Shown piece by piece: positions 1-8,997 of a DNA stretch of 64,000 nt (position 1 is its first letter; each line of letters starts with the position of its first letter). Source of the stretch: Knoellia sp. S7-12 (GTDB lineage: Bacteria; Actinomycetota; Actinomycetes; Actinomycetales; Dermatophilaceae); the NCBI RefSeq assembly GCF_040518285.1, contig NZ_CP155449.1, forward strand, positions 1,488,001 through 1,552,000, in the 5' to 3' direction. The notes below the pieces were generated by a model. That model ran no database searches. It saw only the letters and a program-made list of their open reading frames with translations, and was not told the DNA's origin. The translations under genes were made by a program, and so were the position numbers.

Positions 1-566
1 GAGCCGTCGAGCTGGCGCTCCATGAGGGCGTCGGCCGGGTGGACGATCGTCACCGCGCAGCCGCGCTGCGCGAGGCCACTGGCGGCCTCGATCCCGAGGA
101 CCCCTGCGCCCAGGACGACGGCTCGGCGCGAGTTGAGGGTCGCCGCGATGATCTCGCGGGCGTCGTCGATGCTGCGCAGGGCGTGAACCCCGAGGGGGAG
201 GGTGCCGGTCCCGTTGTCGAGACCGGCGAGCGGGGGGATTCGTGCAGCGGCTCCCGTGGCAAGCACGAGTTGGTCGTAGCGGTGGCGGCTGCCGTCGGTC
301 GTGGTGACGACGCGGTCGTTGCGGTCGATGTCGGCAGCCGCGGTGCCACGAAGCACCGTGAGTCGAGGGTGGTCCGGCGTCGGCAGCGTCAATGACGTGA
401 GGTCGTAGCGGCCAGCGACGACCTCACTGAGGAGGACGCGGTTGTAGGGCTCACATCCCTCGGCGCCGACGACGGTGACGTCGTACTTGCCGGCGGTGTC
501 GCGCAGGAGCAGGTCCTCGACAAACCGTGATCCGACCATGCCATTGCCGATGACGACGAGCCTCAT
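1..566 (-). CDS. NAD(P)/FAD-dependent oxidoreductase, NirB/NasB-like, 5' part only
   Basis: The first 188 codons of a flavoprotein that runs off the left edge of the window. The N-terminus carries an FAD Rossmann motif (GNGMVG, residues 7-12), an ATG motif near residue 104 and a second dinucleotide motif (GAGVLG, about 153-158). The opening MRLVVIGNGMVG and a later YNRVLLSEV are typical of the NirB nitrite reductase large subunit and of NasB-type electron-transfer subunits. ATG at 566 overlaps the stop of the nitrate reductase gene (ATGA) and has GGAGG 7 nt upstream, so translation is probably coupled. It would feed electrons to nitrate or nitrite reduction. NirB and NasB cannot be told apart because the sirohaem or C-terminal part is outside the window. 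Confidence 0.85.
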   Translation of the reverse strand, partial: MRLVVIGNGMVGSRFVEDLLLRDTAGKYDVTVVGAEGCEPYNRVLLSEVVAGRYDLTSLTLPTPDHPRLTVLRGTAAADIDRNDRVVTTTDGSRHRYDQLVLATGAAARIPPLAGLDNGTGTLPLGVHALRSIDDAREIIAATLNSRRAVVLGAGVLGIEAASGLAQRGCAVTIVHPADALMERQLDG

Positions 567-2722
567 GCCGGGACCTCCGTGGCGGTGCGGAGCGCAGCTG
601 GCTCCGGTGTGGCGGCGATGTCGGCGCGGGCCACGGTGACCGCGCAGACCTTGAACTCGGGCATGCCCGAGATGGGATCGGTGGCGTCGTTCGTGACGCG
701 GTTGACGCTCTCGGCGCCGGCCCAGTGAAACGGCATGAAAACCGTGTCGGGGCGAATGGAATCGGTGATGCGGGCCGGGGCGGTGACGACACCACGGGTG
801 CTCGTCAGGTTGACGAGGTCATCATGGGCAATGCCGTGACGGTCGGCGAGGATCGGGTGGATCTCGACAAAGGCTGCCGGGGACGCACTCACGAGGGCGT
901 CGACCCGTCGGGTCTGTGCGCCGGACTGGTAGTGCTGCAGGACTCGACCGGTCACGAGGTGGATGGGCGCGTCTGCACGGACGTCCTCGGCAGGACCGTG
1001 GTCGTCGACGGCGATGAAGCGGGCGCGACCGTCCGCCGTCGGGAATTCGTCGAGGAAGAGCCGCGGCGTGCCGGGGTGAGGGGCATCGTCCGTGGCCGGG
1101 CAGGGCCAAAAGAGGTCGGGCTCGGCGTCGAGCCGCTTGTGGCTGAGGCCGCTGTAGTCGGCACGACCGCCCGCACTGGCTCGGGCCAGCTCGTCGAAGA
1201 CCATCGATGCGTCGATGTCCCAGGTGCCGGGTGCGTCGAGTCGGGCGGCCAGCTGACGCCACAGCCAGAGCTCGGAGCGGGCACCGTCGGGTGCATCGAT
1301 GGCCCTGCGGCGACGCAGGATTCGCCCCTCGAGAGAGGTCATCGTTCCCTCCTCCTCAGCCCACTGGAGGACGGGGAGGACCACGTCGGCGCGCTGCGCC
1401 GTCTCGGAGGGGACGACGTCGCAGACGACGAGCAGGTCGAGGGCGTCGAGCCGGTCACCGACGTGGGTGGCGTTGGGCGCGGATACGCGCAGGTTCGCGC
1501 CGTGGACGAGGAGTGCTCGCGGTCCGTCCGCGCGTCCGAGTGAGTCGAGCAGCTCGACGGCGGGCTTGCCCTTGCCGGGGATGCTCGCGGGGTCGACGCC
1601 CCACACCTCGGCGACGTGCGCGCGTGCGGCCGGGTCGTCGATCATCCGGTAGCCGGGCAGCTGGTCGGACTTCTGCCCGTGCTCGCGACCGCCCTGGCCG
1701 TTGCCCTGGCCGGTGATCGCGCCGTAGCCCGAGCCGATCCGACCCGGCAGGCCCAGCGCCAGCGCGAGGTTGATCGCGGCGCTGACCGTCGCCGTTCCCT
1801 GGGAGGACTGCTCCACGCCACGTCCGGTGAGGACATAGGCGCCGGAGCCGCCCCGCGACGGGCTCGCCGCCGCGAGCAGGCGAGCGGTCTCGCGCAGACG
1901 CGCCGCGGGGACACCAGCGACCTGCTCGACACGCTCGGGCCACCAGGCTGCCGCGAGCCGGCGGACGTCGTCGACTCCCGACGTGCGAGAGGCGATGTAT
2001 GCGGTGTCGGCCAGTCCCTCGGCGAACGTCACGTGGAGCAGTCCAAGGAGGACGACGAGGTCGGTCCCGGGCACCGGCTGGAGGTGGAGTCCTTGGCCGT
2101 TCTCGGCAAGTGTCGCCGTCGCGCTGACCCGCGGGTCGACGACGACGAGACCACCGGCGGCCCGAGCGCCGGCCAGGTGCGCGACGGCGGGCGGCATCGT
2201 CTCGGCCAGGTTGCTGCCGAGGAGCAGGACGGCCTGCGCACCGCCAAGGTCCGTGAGTGGGAAGGGCAGACCGCGGTCGATGCCGAGCGAGCGGTTGGCA
2301 GCGGCTGCCGCGCTGCTCATGCAGAAGCGTCCGTTGTAGTCGATGTTGGCCGTGCCCAGCGCGATGCGGGCGAACTTGCCGAGCTGGTAGGCCTTCTCGT
2401 TGGTGAGCCCGCCACCACCGAACACTGCGACTGCGTCGGCCCCGTGCTCAGCCCGAATCTCCCTGAGTCGCAACGCAACCAGATCGAGGGCCGCCTCCCA
2501 CGTCGAGGGCTCCAGCTCTCCAGAGGCGCCACGCACCAGGGGAGTGGTGAGCCGGTCCGGCGTGCGCAGCACCGAGGCGCTCGTCCAGCCCTTCTGGCAC
2601 AGGCCTCCCCGGTTGGTGGGGAAGTCGCGCCCGGTGACGCTCACGCCGGTGGTGTCCGGCGTGAGCGTCTGGGCGCACTGGAGGGCGCAATAGGGGCAGT
2701 GCGTTCCAATGGAAGTGGTCAT
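563..2722 (-). CDS. assimilatory nitrate reductase, molybdopterin catalytic subunit (NasC/NarB-like)
   Basis: A 719-residue molybdopterin oxidoreductase. The N-terminal [4Fe-4S] ligands are visible as HCPYCALQC plus a fourth Cys in NRGGLCQKGW (Cys9, 12, 16 and 42). The Mo-bis-MGD body follows (for example FCMSSAAAAANRSLG, LGSNLAETMPP, ITGQGNGQGGREHGQ) and then a molydopterin dinucleotide-binding C-terminal domain. No twin-arginine signal is present, so it acts in the cytoplasm, as for assimilatory enzymes. ATG 2722 was preferred because the longer open frame adds 19 Arg/Ser-rich residues upstream of the conserved MTTSIGTHCPYC start. It begins 7 nt after narK stops and overlaps the downstream flavoprotein by 4 nt, giving a narK-nasC-nirB/nasB operon. 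Confidence 0.9.
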   Translation of the reverse strand: MTTSIGTHCPYCALQCAQTLTPDTTGVSVTGRDFPTNRGGLCQKGWTSASVLRTPDRLTTPLVRGASGELEPSTWEAALDLVALRLREIRAEHGADAVAVFGGGGLTNEKAYQLGKFARIALGTANIDYNGRFCMSSAAAAANRSLGIDRGLPFPLTDLGGAQAVLLLGSNLAETMPPAVAHLAGARAAGGLVVVDPRVSATATLAENGQGLHLQPVPGTDLVVLLGLLHVTFAEGLADTAYIASRTSGVDDVRRLAAAWWPERVEQVAGVPAARLRETARLLAAASPSRGGSGAYVLTGRGVEQSSQGTATVSAAINLALALGLPGRIGSGYGAITGQGNGQGGREHGQKSDQLPGYRMIDDPAARAHVAEVWGVDPASIPGKGKPAVELLDSLGRADGPRALLVHGANLRVSAPNATHVGDRLDALDLLVVCDVVPSETAQRADVVLPVLQWAEEEGTMTSLEGRILRRRRAIDAPDGARSELWLWRQLAARLDAPGTWDIDASMVFDELARASAGGRADYSGLSHKRLDAEPDLFWPCPATDDAPHPGTPRLFLDEFPTADGRARFIAVDDHGPAEDVRADAPIHLVTGRVLQHYQSGAQTRRVDALVSASPAAFVEIHPILADRHGIAHDDLVNLTSTRGVVTAPARITDSIRPDTVFMPFHWAGAESVNRVTNDATDPISGMPEFKVCAVTVARADIAATPEPAALRTATEVPA

Positions 2723-2729
2723 GGAGGCG

Positions 2730-4070
2730 TCAGATCGTCTCCGAGGCGAGCGCGGAACCGCGACGCTGATACACGGCATACGTGGTCAGGGCCATGAGCA
2801 CGTAGGCCGCGACGAAGACATAGAGCGCCGGGACGAGCGAGCCGTAGGTGTCGCGGGCCATCGCGAACCCGCGGGGGATGAAGAAGCCGCCGTAGGCGCC
2901 CACGGCTCCGGCGATGCCGATGCAGCCGGCGGCTGCCTTGCGTGCAGCGGGCAGGGCCGAGGCTGACACCCCGGCACGGAAGACGGCCGGGATCATCCGG
3001 TAGGTGGCGCCGTTGCCGATGCCCGCGCCGGTGAAGAGGACGAGGAACGCGCCGAAGAAGAGCGGGAAGCTCTTCGACTGCAGCCCTTCAATCGCGGCCA
3101 GGGCGCCGCCCGTGAGGATCACGAAGGACGCGATGGTCACCCGCGCACCGCCGAAGCGGTCCGCAACCATGCCTCCGAGCGGCCGGGTCAGGGCCCCGAT
3201 GAGTGCCCCGATGAAGGCCAGCCCGAGGGGAGCCGTCGGGAACTGCGTCTTGAGCAGCGTGGGGAACGCACCGGCATACCCGATGAAGGAACCGAAGGTG
3301 CCGATGTAGAGGAACGAGATGACCCAGGTGTGCGGGTTCTTGGTCGCGAGGGCGAAGGACTTGTAGTCGGCCTTGATCCCGGTGAGGTTGTCCATCCAGC
3401 GCCAGGCGGCGAAGGCGGAGAGCAGGGCCAGCGGAATGAAGATCAGCCCGGCCCGCTCGAGGTGCACGCCGGCGCCGATCGCGATGACCGCAGGGACGAC
3501 CATCTGGACGATGCCGGTGCCGAGGTTGCCACCAGCAGCATTGAGGCCCAGCGCCTTGCCCTTCTCGGCCTCGGGGAAGAAGAACGAGATGTTGGTCATC
3601 GACGAGGCGAAGTTGCCGCCACCGAAGCCGGCGAGGGCAGCACACAGGAGGAGGACCCCGAACGACGTCTCGGGTCGGGTCATGATGAACGCGAGGGCGG
3701 ATGCAGGCAGGAGCAGGAGCAGCGAGGAGATGATCGTCCAGTTGCGCCCGCCGAAGGCCGGCACTGCGAACGTGTAGGGGATGCGGATCGTCGCGCCGAC
3801 GAGGCTGGGGACGGCGATGAGCCAGAACTGCTGGTTGAGGGTGATGTCGAAGCCCGCTGCGGGGAGCAGGGGCACGACGACGGACCAGAGGGCCCAGACG
3901 CAGAAGCCCAGGAACTCGGCGAAGACGGAGAAGGCCAGGTTGCGGCGCGCGACGCTGCGGCCGGTGGACTGCCAGAAGCTGGCGTCCTCGGGGTCCCAGT
4001 GCTCGATCCAACGACCGGGACGGGTCTCAGGTGTGGCGACGGCCGGGGCCGCGGGTGTGGTGGTCTCCAT
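2730..4070 (-). CDS. narK: NarK/NasA-family nitrate/nitrite MFS transporter
   Basis: A polytopic membrane protein of about 446 residues with the major facilitator fold, roughly 12 hydrophobic segments. It contains the nitrate-porter signature region GGGNFASSMTNISFFFP followed by a Gly-rich GLNAAGGNLGTG helix. It is the first gene of the nitrate assimilation operon, so nitrate uptake (or nitrate/nitrite exchange) is the natural role. Start: ATG 4070 (METTTPAAP) is used here. An in-frame GTG at 4082 adds four residues, and neither has a clear Shine-Dalgarno. The spacer to pncB is divided by a hairpin belonging to neither coding region of this operon. Confidence 0.9.
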   Translation of the reverse strand: METTTPAAPAVATPETRPGRWIEHWDPEDASFWQSTGRSVARRNLAFSVFAEFLGFCVWALWSVVVPLLPAAGFDITLNQQFWLIAVPSLVGATIRIPYTFAVPAFGGRNWTIISSLLLLLPASALAFIMTRPETSFGVLLLCAALAGFGGGNFASSMTNISFFFPEAEKGKALGLNAAGGNLGTGIVQMVVPAVIAIGAGVHLERAGLIFIPLALLSAFAAWRWMDNLTGIKADYKSFALATKNPHTWVISFLYIGTFGSFIGYAGAFPTLLKTQFPTAPLGLAFIGALIGALTRPLGGMVADRFGGARVTIASFVILTGGALAAIEGLQSKSFPLFFGAFLVLFTGAGIGNGATYRMIPAVFRAGVSASALPAARKAAAGCIGIAGAVGAYGGFFIPRGFAMARDTYGSLVPALYVFVAAYVLMALTTYAVYQRRGSALASETI

Positions 4071-4171
4071 AGGGCCAGACACTGCCCAAGGAGTGTTTCC
4101 GAACCCGTCGGGCCAGGTAAATCATCCGTAACACCGACCGCACAGCGAGGCTCAGGTCGCTGTGAGAACCC
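4071..4171. promoter_or_regulatory. spacer upstream of the nitrate operon
   Basis: About 100 bases between narK and the 3' hairpin of pncB. It must hold the promoter of the minus-strand nitrate operon. I see no confident -35/-10 pair and no obvious regulator palindrome. Confidence 0.3.
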
Positions 4172-4198
4172 AGCCCGTTGGCGCAGGCGAAACGGGCT
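4172..4198 (-). terminator. hairpin at the 3' end of pncB
   Basis: Perfect 8-bp inverted repeat, AGCCCGTT at 4172-4179 and AACGGGCT at 4191-4198, with an 11-nt loop. It abuts the pncB stop codon on the minus strand. There is only a short weak T-run after it, so it is a probable but not textbook terminator. Confidence 0.55.
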
Positions 4199-5514
4199 CA
4201 GAGGTAGGTCGTGGGGATCGCCGGCTCGCCGCGGCTCAGCTGATGGGCCGCCCGTGGGAGCTCGGCGACCGACGACTCGTGCCGGTCCCGCGCTGTCGGC
4301 AACTCGACGTGCTCGCTGCCGACGACCTCACCGCCACGGACGTACTCCACGAGCAGCGCCCGGTCATCCCCATCATCGACCGGCGGCTCGCCGATCCCGA
4401 TGATCTCGGCCTCGGCGATGCCGCTGGCGTTGCGTCGGCGCAGCGCGTACTTGCGCCCGCCCACGGATGTCTTGTCCTTGCTCGCCTTGGCGACGCCGAC
4501 CATCTCACCGGTCTCGTCCGAGCGGGCCACGAGCTTGTAGACCATGCCGGCCGTCGGTGCCCCGGACCCCGTGACGAGCTGCGTGCCCACGCCGTAGGCG
4601 TCGACCGGTCCAGCGGCCAGACCGGCGATGGCGAACTCGTCGAGGTCGGAAGTCACGACGATCCGGGTCTTCGTGGCGCCCAGGGAGTCCAGCTGTTCGC
4701 GCACCTCGCGCGCCTGGACGAGGAGGTCACCGCTGTCGAGGCGCACCGCACCGAGCTCGGGACCAGCGACTTCGATGGCGATCTCGACAGCACGCTCGAC
4801 GTCATAGGTGTCGACGAGCAGCGTTGTCCCGACGCCGAGGACCTCGACCTGCGCGGCGAACGCCTCGCGCTCGTCGTCGTGGACCAGGGTGAAGGAGTGC
4901 GCCGCAGTTCCGGCGGTGGGCACCCCCCAGCGGCGTCCCGCTTCGAGGTTCGAGGTCGTCGCAAACCCGGCGACGTATGCCGCCCGCGCAGCTGCCACGG
5001 CGGCTTCCTCGTGGGTGCGTCGAGACCCCATCTCGATGCACGGTCGGGTGCCGGCCGCGCCGGTCATGCGCGACGCCGCGCTCGCAATTGCGCTGTCGTG
5101 GTTGAGGATTGACAGCACAAGGGTCTCGAGGACGACTCCGTGAGCGAAGTCGGATTCGACCACGAGCACCGGTGAGCCGGGGAAGTAGGCCTCGCCCTCG
5201 GCATACCCCCAGATGTCGCCTTCGAAGCGGTAGTCAGCCAGGAAGTCGAGAGTCTCGTCGTCCACGACCTTGCCGGCCCGCAGGGCCGCGATCTGCGTGT
5301 CGCCGAAGCGGAACCGTTCGATCGCATCGAGCAACCGGCCGGTGCCGGCGACGACCCCGTAGCGACGGCCGTCGGGCAGGCGGCGGGCGAACGTCTCGAA
5401 GACGCAGCGGCGTGAGGCCGCACCCGAGCGCAGCGCCGCCTGGACCATCGTCAACTCGTAGTGGTCGGTCAGCAAGGCGGTGGACGACGCAGGAGCGGGG
5501 GAGGGGAGGCTCAC
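4198..5514 (-). CDS. pncB: nicotinate phosphoribosyltransferase
   Basis: A 438-residue enzyme of the Preiss-Handler NAD salvage route: nicotinate plus PRPP to nicotinate mononucleotide. Family landmarks are LLTDHYELTM near the N-terminus, GSRRTHEEAA in the middle, DTYDVERAV, and RLDSGDL in the phosphate-binding region. GTG 5514 was chosen because homology starts just after it (SLPSPAPASSTALLTDHYEL) and a TAGGGT hexamer lies 7 nt upstream on the minus strand, as in a leaderless mRNA. The longer open frame reading in from 6282 runs through clpS and DUF2017 antisense sequence and is artefactual. It is divergent from clpS with only 24 bases between start codons, the same arrangement as pncB1/clpS in M. 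tuberculosis. Confidence 0.92.
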   Translation of the reverse strand: MSLPSPAPASSTALLTDHYELTMVQAALRSGAASRRCVFETFARRLPDGRRYGVVAGTGRLLDAIERFRFGDTQIAALRAGKVVDDETLDFLADYRFEGDIWGYAEGEAYFPGSPVLVVESDFAHGVVLETLVLSILNHDSAIASAASRMTGAAGTRPCIEMGSRRTHEEAAVAAARAAYVAGFATTSNLEAGRRWGVPTAGTAAHSFTLVHDDEREAFAAQVEVLGVGTTLLVDTYDVERAVEIAIEVAGPELGAVRLDSGDLLVQAREVREQLDSLGATKTRIVVTSDLDEFAIAGLAAGPVDAYGVGTQLVTGSGAPTAGMVYKLVARSDETGEMVGVAKASKDKTSVGGRKYALRRRNASGIAEAEIIGIGEPPVDDGDDRALLVEYVRGGEVVGSEHVELPTARDRHESSVAELPRAAHQLSRGEPAIPTTYL

Positions 5515-5521
5515 TCGAAGC

Positions 5522-5532
5522 ACCCTATTGTG
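5522..5532. promoter_or_regulatory. overlapping divergent -10 elements of pncB and clpS
   Basis: TAGGGT for pncB (minus strand, 5522-5527) and TATTGT for clpS (plus strand, 5526-5531) share two base pairs. Each lies 7 nt from its GTG codon (5514 and 5539). The geometry implies two leaderless transcripts that cannot easily start at the same time. Confidence 0.55.
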
Positions 5533-5538
5533 GGAGCC

Positions 5539-5829
5539 GTGTCCATCGCGCCCGTGCAGGAGGAGATCACCTCCTCCTCGACCGATGTCGCGCCCGACCT
5601 CCCGTGGATCACGCTGGTCTGGAACGACCCGGTCAACCTCATGTCCTACGTGACCTATGTCCTCCAGAGCTATTTCGGCTACGACAGGGCCAAGGCCGAG
5701 AAGTTGATGATGGACGTGCACACCCAGGGTCGTGCCGTCGTCTCGAACGGGCCGCGCGAGAAGATGGAGGTCGACACCGAGGCCCTCCAGGGTTATGGGC
5801 TGTGGGCCACATTCCAAAAGGACGACTAG
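5539..5829 (+). CDS. clpS: ATP-dependent Clp protease adaptor ClpS
   Basis: A 96-residue adaptor that delivers N-degron substrates to ClpC/ClpP. The core has the ClpS fold signature: PWITLVWNDPVNLMSYV (substrate pocket Asn/Asp), then the helix YVLQSYFGYDRAKAEKLM and the conserved VHTQGR segment. The N-terminal 20 residues are a flexible tail, as expected. GTG 5539 is preferred over the longer Gly/Arg-rich upstream extension because of the TATTGT hexamer 7 nt before it. The stop codon overlaps a small GTG reading frame (TAGTG) bridging to the DUF2017 gene. Confidence 0.93.
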   Translation: MSIAPVQEEITSSSTDVAPDLPWITLVWNDPVNLMSYVTYVLQSYFGYDRAKAEKLMMDVHTQGRAVVSNGPREKMEVDTEALQGYGLWATFQKDD

Positions 5830-5888
5830 TGGCGCGCTCGTATGGCCGCCCGAGCAAGGGCCAGAGAACCAGGCAAAGGGACGACTGA
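5829..5888 (+). other. 19-codon bridging ORF, apparent duplicate of the clpS/DUF2017 junction
   Basis: A 19-residue reading frame begins with GTG overlapping the clpS stop (TAGTG) and ends with TGA overlapping the DUF2017 ATG (TGATG). Its start VARSYGRPSKGQ resembles the DUF2017 start MARAFSRKGKGN, and its end RQRDD resembles the ClpS end FQKDD. The DNA around 5819-5840 and 5880-5901 is nearly identical. I read it as a short tandem duplication of the gene boundary that has diverged, whose frame now couples the two genes. Whether the peptide is made is unknown. Confidence 0.5.
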
Positions 5889-6574
5889 TGGCGCGCGCGT
5901 TCTCCCGCAAGGGCAAGGGCAACAACATCCGGTATGCCGCGAAGCTCGACACCGTCGAGCGAGCCGTCGTCGCGGGGCTCATGGAGCAGGTCCATGCACT
6001 CGTCGCGCCGGAGCAATTCGACGCAGGCGAGGCTGGCGCTTCAATGGGCGCGCATGATGACGACTTCGCGGCCATCGTCTCGGGCCTGGGCGGGCTGGGC
6101 ATGGGGGTGTCGATCTCGGCGGAGGACCAGGTGCCGGACGACCGCCCTGTCCCCCCGGACGCACGGTCCTTCGGCAACCGCGACCCTGCGCTCGAACGCC
6201 TGCTTCCGGCGGGCAACCGCGCCGACGACCAGATATCGGCCGAGTTCCGGCGGCTCACCGAGCACGGCCTGCGCCAGCGCAAGGCGCGTCACCTCGAGTC
6301 GGCCATCAAGTCGCTGCGCGCACCCGGATCCGGGGTCGAGCTCGACGAGCGCGCCGCGATCGACATGGTGGTGGCCCTCACCGATGTGCGCCTCGTCCTG
6401 GGTGAGCGGCTCGGCCTGCGCGAGGATGCGGACGTCGACCGCCTCGAGGAGGAGCTCGCGGACATGGATGACGACGACCCTCGGGCGCACGCCATGTCGG
6501 TCTATGACTTCCTCACGTGGTTGCAGGAGACCCTTGCCACGGCGATGCTCCCCGGGGCCCATCCCAGCGCTTAA
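5888..6574 (+). CDS. DUF2017 family protein
   Basis: A 228-residue conserved actinobacterial protein of unknown function that sits between clpS and murI in many genomes. The N-terminus is basic (MARAFSRKGKGNNIRY), followed by an acidic, mostly alpha-helical body with conserved DDQISAEFRRLTEHGLR and a C-terminal DDPRAHAMSVYDFLTWLQETL helix pair. There are no membrane segments or catalytic motifs I recognise. ATG 5888 overlaps the upstream mini-ORF stop. Position next to clpS suggests a link to regulated proteolysis, but this is only gene-neighbourhood inference. The stop codon TAA overlaps the probable -10 of murI. Confidence 0.85.
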   Translation: MARAFSRKGKGNNIRYAAKLDTVERAVVAGLMEQVHALVAPEQFDAGEAGASMGAHDDDFAAIVSGLGGLGMGVSISAEDQVPDDRPVPPDARSFGNRDPALERLLPAGNRADDQISAEFRRLTEHGLRQRKARHLESAIKSLRAPGSGVELDERAAIDMVVALTDVRLVLGERLGLREDADVDRLEEELADMDDDDPRAHAMSVYDFLTWLQETLATAMLPGAHPSA

Positions 6575-6583
6575 CCTTGGTCG

Positions 6584-7408
6584 GTGCCTGACTCTCCCAT
6601 CGGAATCTTCGACTCCGGCTATGGCGGTCTGACGGTGGCCAGGGCCGTCCTCGACCAACTCCCGCACGAGTCGGTGGCCTATCTGGGTGACACGGCCCGC
6701 ACGCCCTATGGTCCGCGTCCCATCGCGGAGACCCGCGCCTTTGCGCTGGAGTGCCTCGACCGTCTGGTCGCCCATGGCGTGAAGGCGCTCGTCATCGCCT
6801 GCAACACCGCCAGTGCCGCGGTGTTGCACGATGCCCGGGAGCGCTACGACGTCCCGGTCGTCGAGGTCATTCGGCCAGCGGTCCGCCGAGCAGTGGGGGC
6901 CACGCGCACGGGTCGCATCGGCGTCATCTCGACGCTGGGTACGCACCAGTCCTGTGCCTACCCCGACGCCTTCGCTGCCGCTCCGCACCTCACCGTGACG
7001 AGCAGCGCGGCGCCGCGCTTCGTCGACTTCGTCGAGTCGGGGGTGACCGGTGGTGAGGAGCTGCGGGCGGTGGCTCGCGACTACCTCGCGCCCCTCCAGG
7101 AGCAGGACGTTGACACGCTCATCCTCGGCTGCACGCACTATCCGCTGCTCGCCGGCGTCATCTCCTATGTCATGGGGCCGGACGTCACCCTCGTGTCCTC
7201 GGCGGAGGAGACGGCCAAGGAGCTCTATCGCGTGCTCGCCGACGCAGACCTCCTGCGACCTGACGACCGGCCTGCGCCAGAGCACGGCTTCACGACCACG
7301 GGTGACCCCGAGGAGTTCCGCCGACTGGCGCTGCGGTTCCTCGGCCTGGGACCGAACTTCGGCCACATCTTCACGTCGTCCATCGGCGTCCCGGCGGTGT
7401 CCGCATGA
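6584..7408 (+). CDS. murI: glutamate racemase
   Basis: A 274-residue cofactor-independent racemase making D-glutamate for peptidoglycan. The two catalytic cysteines are Cys73 (IACNTAS) and Cys183 (LGCTHYPLL); the phosphate/acid loop FDSGYGG is at residues 9-15. Length is normal for the family. GTG 6584 lies 6 nt after TAACCT (6572-6577), which overlaps the previous stop codon, suggesting a leaderless start in addition to read-through from clpS. The stop overlaps the next ATG (ATGA), so the MBL gene is probably translationally coupled. Confidence 0.95.
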   Translation: MPDSPIGIFDSGYGGLTVARAVLDQLPHESVAYLGDTARTPYGPRPIAETRAFALECLDRLVAHGVKALVIACNTASAAVLHDARERYDVPVVEVIRPAVRRAVGATRTGRIGVISTLGTHQSCAYPDAFAAAPHLTVTSSAAPRFVDFVESGVTGGEELRAVARDYLAPLQEQDVDTLILGCTHYPLLAGVISYVMGPDVTLVSSAEETAKELYRVLADADLLRPDDRPAPEHGFTTTGDPEEFRRLALRFLGLGPNFGHIFTSSIGVPAVSA

Positions 7409-8178
7409 GAGTCACCGTCATCGGGTGCAGTGGGTCCTTCGCCGGTCCCACCTCGGCCGCCTCGAGTTATCTCGTGTCCGTGGACGACGGCGATCGCACG
7501 TGGAAGGTCCTGTTCGACCTCGGCTCCGGGGCGTTGGGGCCACTGCAACGACACATCGACCTCCACGATCTCGACGCGATCTTTCTGACCCACCTCCACC
7601 CCGACCACTGCGCGGACCTGTGCGGTCTCTATGTGGCGCACCACTACGCGCCGGCGGGTCCCACTGACGCGCACCTCCCCGTGTGGGGGCCGGAGGGAAC
7701 CGCGTCACGCCTCGCCCTCATGTATCACGGGCTCGAGGAGGGCGGCATGGACAAGGTCTTCGCCTTTGGCCAGCTGCAGGACCAGGTCGCCGTCACGGTC
7801 GGGCCGGTCACGATCACTCCGTATGCCGTGAACCACCCCGTCGAGGCGTTCGGCTTCCGGGTCGAGGCCGACGGCGCAGTCCTGGGCTACACCGGCGACA
7901 CCGACACCTGCGACAACCTCGCGCCGCTGATGCGGGACGCCGACCTCGTGCTCGCGGACTCGGCGTTCGTCGACGGTCGCGACGAGATCCGCGGCATTCA
8001 TCTGAGCGCGAGCAGGGCGGCCCAGGCCGCCGCAGATGCCGGGGGAGTGAAGCGGTTGGTGCTGACGCATATGCCGGCCTGGAACGACGCAGATGTATGC
8101 CGTGCGCAGGCCGAACCGTTCTGGCCGACGGTCGAGGTGGCCGAGCCCGACGCCGTCTACCGCCTGGGCAGACCCTGA
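7405..8178 (+). CDS. metallo-beta-lactamase-fold hydrolase, Rv1339-like (cyclic-nucleotide phosphodiesterase candidate)
   Basis: A 257-residue MBL-fold protein. The zinc motif HxHxDH is seen as [11 protein letters not shown] (His63, His65, Asp67, His68); further ligands are probably in [19 protein letters not shown] and LTHMPAWND. The order murI, this gene, rph, rdgB is the same as Rv1338-Rv1341 in M. tuberculosis, where Rv1339 has been reported as an atypical cAMP phosphodiesterase. That function is inferred here by synteny and family only; RNase Z-like or other esterase activity is possible. It overlaps murI by 4 nt and is followed by a 54-nt gap with the rph promoter. Confidence 0.85.
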   Translation: MRVTVIGCSGSFAGPTSAASSYLVSVDDGDRTWKVLFDLGSGALGPLQRHIDLHDLDAIFLTHLHPDHCADLCGLYVAHHYAPAGPTDAHLPVWGPEGTASRLALMYHGLEEGGMDKVFAFGQLQDQVAVTVGPVTITPYAVNHPVEAFGFRVEADGAVLGYTGDTDTCDNLAPLMRDADLVLADSAFVDGRDEIRGIHLSASRAAQAAADAGGVKRLVLTHMPAWNDADVCRAQAEPFWPTVEVAEPDAVYRLGRP

Positions 8179-8232
8179 CTCGGCGGTTGAGTCGGTGTGC
8201 TGCGAGTCGTCGGTGACGTCTAGCCTGCTCGT

Positions 8233-8997
8233 GTGACTTCACTGCAGACCAGACATGACGGACGCGCCCCCGAGGACCTTCGCGAGGTGCGAATCACCCG
8301 CAACTGGCTCGACCACGCCGAGGGCAGCGTGCTCATCGAGTTCGGCCGCACCCGCGTGCTCTGCGCCGCCTCCTTCACCGAGGGTGTGCCGCGTTGGCTC
8401 AAGGGCAAGGGCACCGGGTGGGTCACGTCCGAGTACGAGATGCTCCCGCGCTCCACCAACACCCGCTCCGACCGCGAGTCCCGCAAGGGCAAGGTCGGCG
8501 GCCGCACGCACGAGATCTCCCGCCTCATCGGCCGCGCCCTGCGAGCGGTCATCGACACCAAGGCCCTGGGCGAGAACACGATCGTTGTCGACTGTGACGT
8601 CCTCCAGGCCGACGGTGGCACGCGGACCGCATCGATCACCGGCGCCTACGTCGCGCTCGTTGACGCGATCGAGGACGCCCGCGCCAAGGGCCTCATCGCC
8701 AAGAACGCGGCACCGCTGGTCGACTCCATCGCTGCCGTCAGTGTCGGAGTCGTCGGCGGGCTGCCGGTCCTCGACCTCGACTACCCCGAGGACTCCACTG
8801 CCGACACCGACATGAACGTGGTCATGACCGGATCGGGTCGCTTCGTCGAGGTGCAGGGAACCGCCGAGGGTGCTGACGCCGCCTTCGACCGTGACCGGCT
8901 CAACGAGCTGCTCGACCTTGCTGCGGCTGGCATCGCCGATCTCACGGTCATGCAGAAGCAGGCCCTCGATGAGGCCCCGCGGGAGCGCTCGCGATGA
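8233..8997 (+). CDS. rph: ribonuclease PH
   Basis: A 254-residue phosphorolytic 3'-5' exoribonuclease that trims tRNA 3' ends. Recognisable segments are the N-terminal [12 protein letters not shown], the RNA-binding region [30 protein letters not shown], and the phosphate-binding [19 protein letters not shown]. Length is standard. GTG 8233 stands 6 nt after TAGCCT (8221-8226) with no Shine-Dalgarno, which fits a leaderless mRNA. The stop overlaps the rdgB start by 4 nt (ATGA), so the two nucleotide/RNA housekeeping genes form a coupled pair. Confidence 0.96.
   Translation: MTSLQTRHDGRAPEDLREVRITRNWLDHAEGSVLIEFGRTRVLCAASFTEGVPRWLKGKGTGWVTSEYEMLPRSTNTRSDRESRKGKVGGRTHEISRLIGRALRAVIDTKALGENTIVVDCDVLQADGGTRTASITGAYVALVDAIEDARAKGLIAKNAAPLVDSIAAVSVGVVGGLPVLDLDYPEDSTADTDMNVVMTGSGRFVEVQGTAEGADAAFDRDRLNELLDLAAAGIADLTVMQKQALDEAPRERSR

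Noticed and set aside
1616..2797. 393-codon plus-strand frame opposite the nitrate reductase
   Set aside because: Shadow frame; the minus-strand protein has Fe-S and molybdopterin motifs.
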